Source: Salinarimonadaceae bacterium
GTDB lineage: Bacteria > Pseudomonadota > Alphaproteobacteria > Rhizobiales > Beijerinckiaceae
Assembly: GCA_007693435.1 (NCBI GenBank)
Contig: REDO01000050.1
Span: 1-53,589, forward strand
DNA: 53,589 nucleotides
Reading direction: 5' to 3'
Each line of letters starts with the position of its first letter. The first letter of the stretch is position 1. The notes under the pieces were generated by a model. It searched no databases, had not been told where the DNA came from, and saw only the letters and a program-made list of their open reading frames with translations. Positions 53,548 to 53,589 of this stretch are shown in pieces. Made by a program: the position numbers and the translations under genes.

Positions 53548-53589
53548 ATGTCTTGGCCCCGCATCCGCCCTTCGAGCGATTCGCCCCAT
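53548..53589 (+). CDS. Possible start of a further gene, cut by the window edge
   Basis: After surf1 an AGGAGG at about 53530 and an ATG at 53548 could start another open frame of 14 codons to the window edge. The bases are too few to identify a family, and other frames are also open here. In many alphaproteobacteria the next gene after surf1 is ispH, but ispH lies elsewhere in this window. Confidence 0.25.
   Translation, partial: MSWPRIRPSSDSPH

Overview
The window is about 53.6 kb of very GC-rich chromosome that looks like core genome of an alphaproteobacterium, most likely order Hyphomicrobiales (Rhizobiales). The evidence is gene content and order: lspA–BamF-like–two M16 peptidases, fixL–fixJ, a YdcH pair, ComEC next to lexA with an alphaproteobacterial SOS box, hsp20–DUF1150, an ispH–thrB–rnhA–metX–metW chain, an RgsP-like polar-growth receptor, and coxB-coxA-ctaB-coxF-ctaG-coxC-DUF983-surf1. 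The NuoE–NuoF fusion of the Methylobacterium Fdh1B type points towards the Methylobacteriaceae/Salinarimonadaceae neighbourhood, but this placement is inference. I see no prophage, insertion sequence or CRISPR array.

Layout. 0–3.5 kb: glutathione synthase, a convergent orphan formate-dehydrogenase-type beta subunit, and a LysE exporter. 3.5–10 kb: lspA and a BamF-like protein ending in a terminator, then an M16 protease pair, pgi and a flavoprotein in one transcript. 10–18.6 kb: a DsbA-like protein, exonuclease III, a retropepsin-like protease, upp, an SH3–I78 inhibitor fusion, a DsbD alpha-domain protein, YqgE, two YdcH proteins, tRNA-Thr and fixLJ. 18.6–22.3 kb: an unassigned metabolic cassette (RidA, creatininase-like hydrolase, aminotransferase) divergent from a THI5/NMT1-like binding protein. 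22.4–25.3 kb: a GAF–EAL signalling gene interrupted by one in-frame amber codon, and two orphan TadE-like pilus genes. 25.3–32.6 kb: phosphohexomutase, ComEC, lexA, a glycosyltransferase and an alpha/beta hydrolase.

32.6–46.4 kb is a long, almost unbroken minus-strand run. Read in its direction of transcription it is an IalB protein, a lipoprotein, an RgsP-like receptor, ispH, thrB, rnhA, metX, metW, both methylmalonyl-CoA mutase subunits, hsp20 (with a convincing sigma-32-type promoter) and DUF1150. ThrB and MetX compete for homoserine and appear to share a transcript. 46.7–53.5 kb holds the plus-strand aa3 cytochrome c oxidase operon with haem and copper assembly factors.

Most of the window is housekeeping. 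The points most worth checking are the amber-split GAF–EAL gene, the RidA/creatininase/aminotransferase cassette, the degenerate GGDEF-EAL receptor, the SH3–I78 fusion, the orphan Fdh1B-like protein with no normal start codon near its conserved N-terminus, and alternative hairpins at the rnhA/metX junction. I found no clear previously undescribed defence or mobile system.
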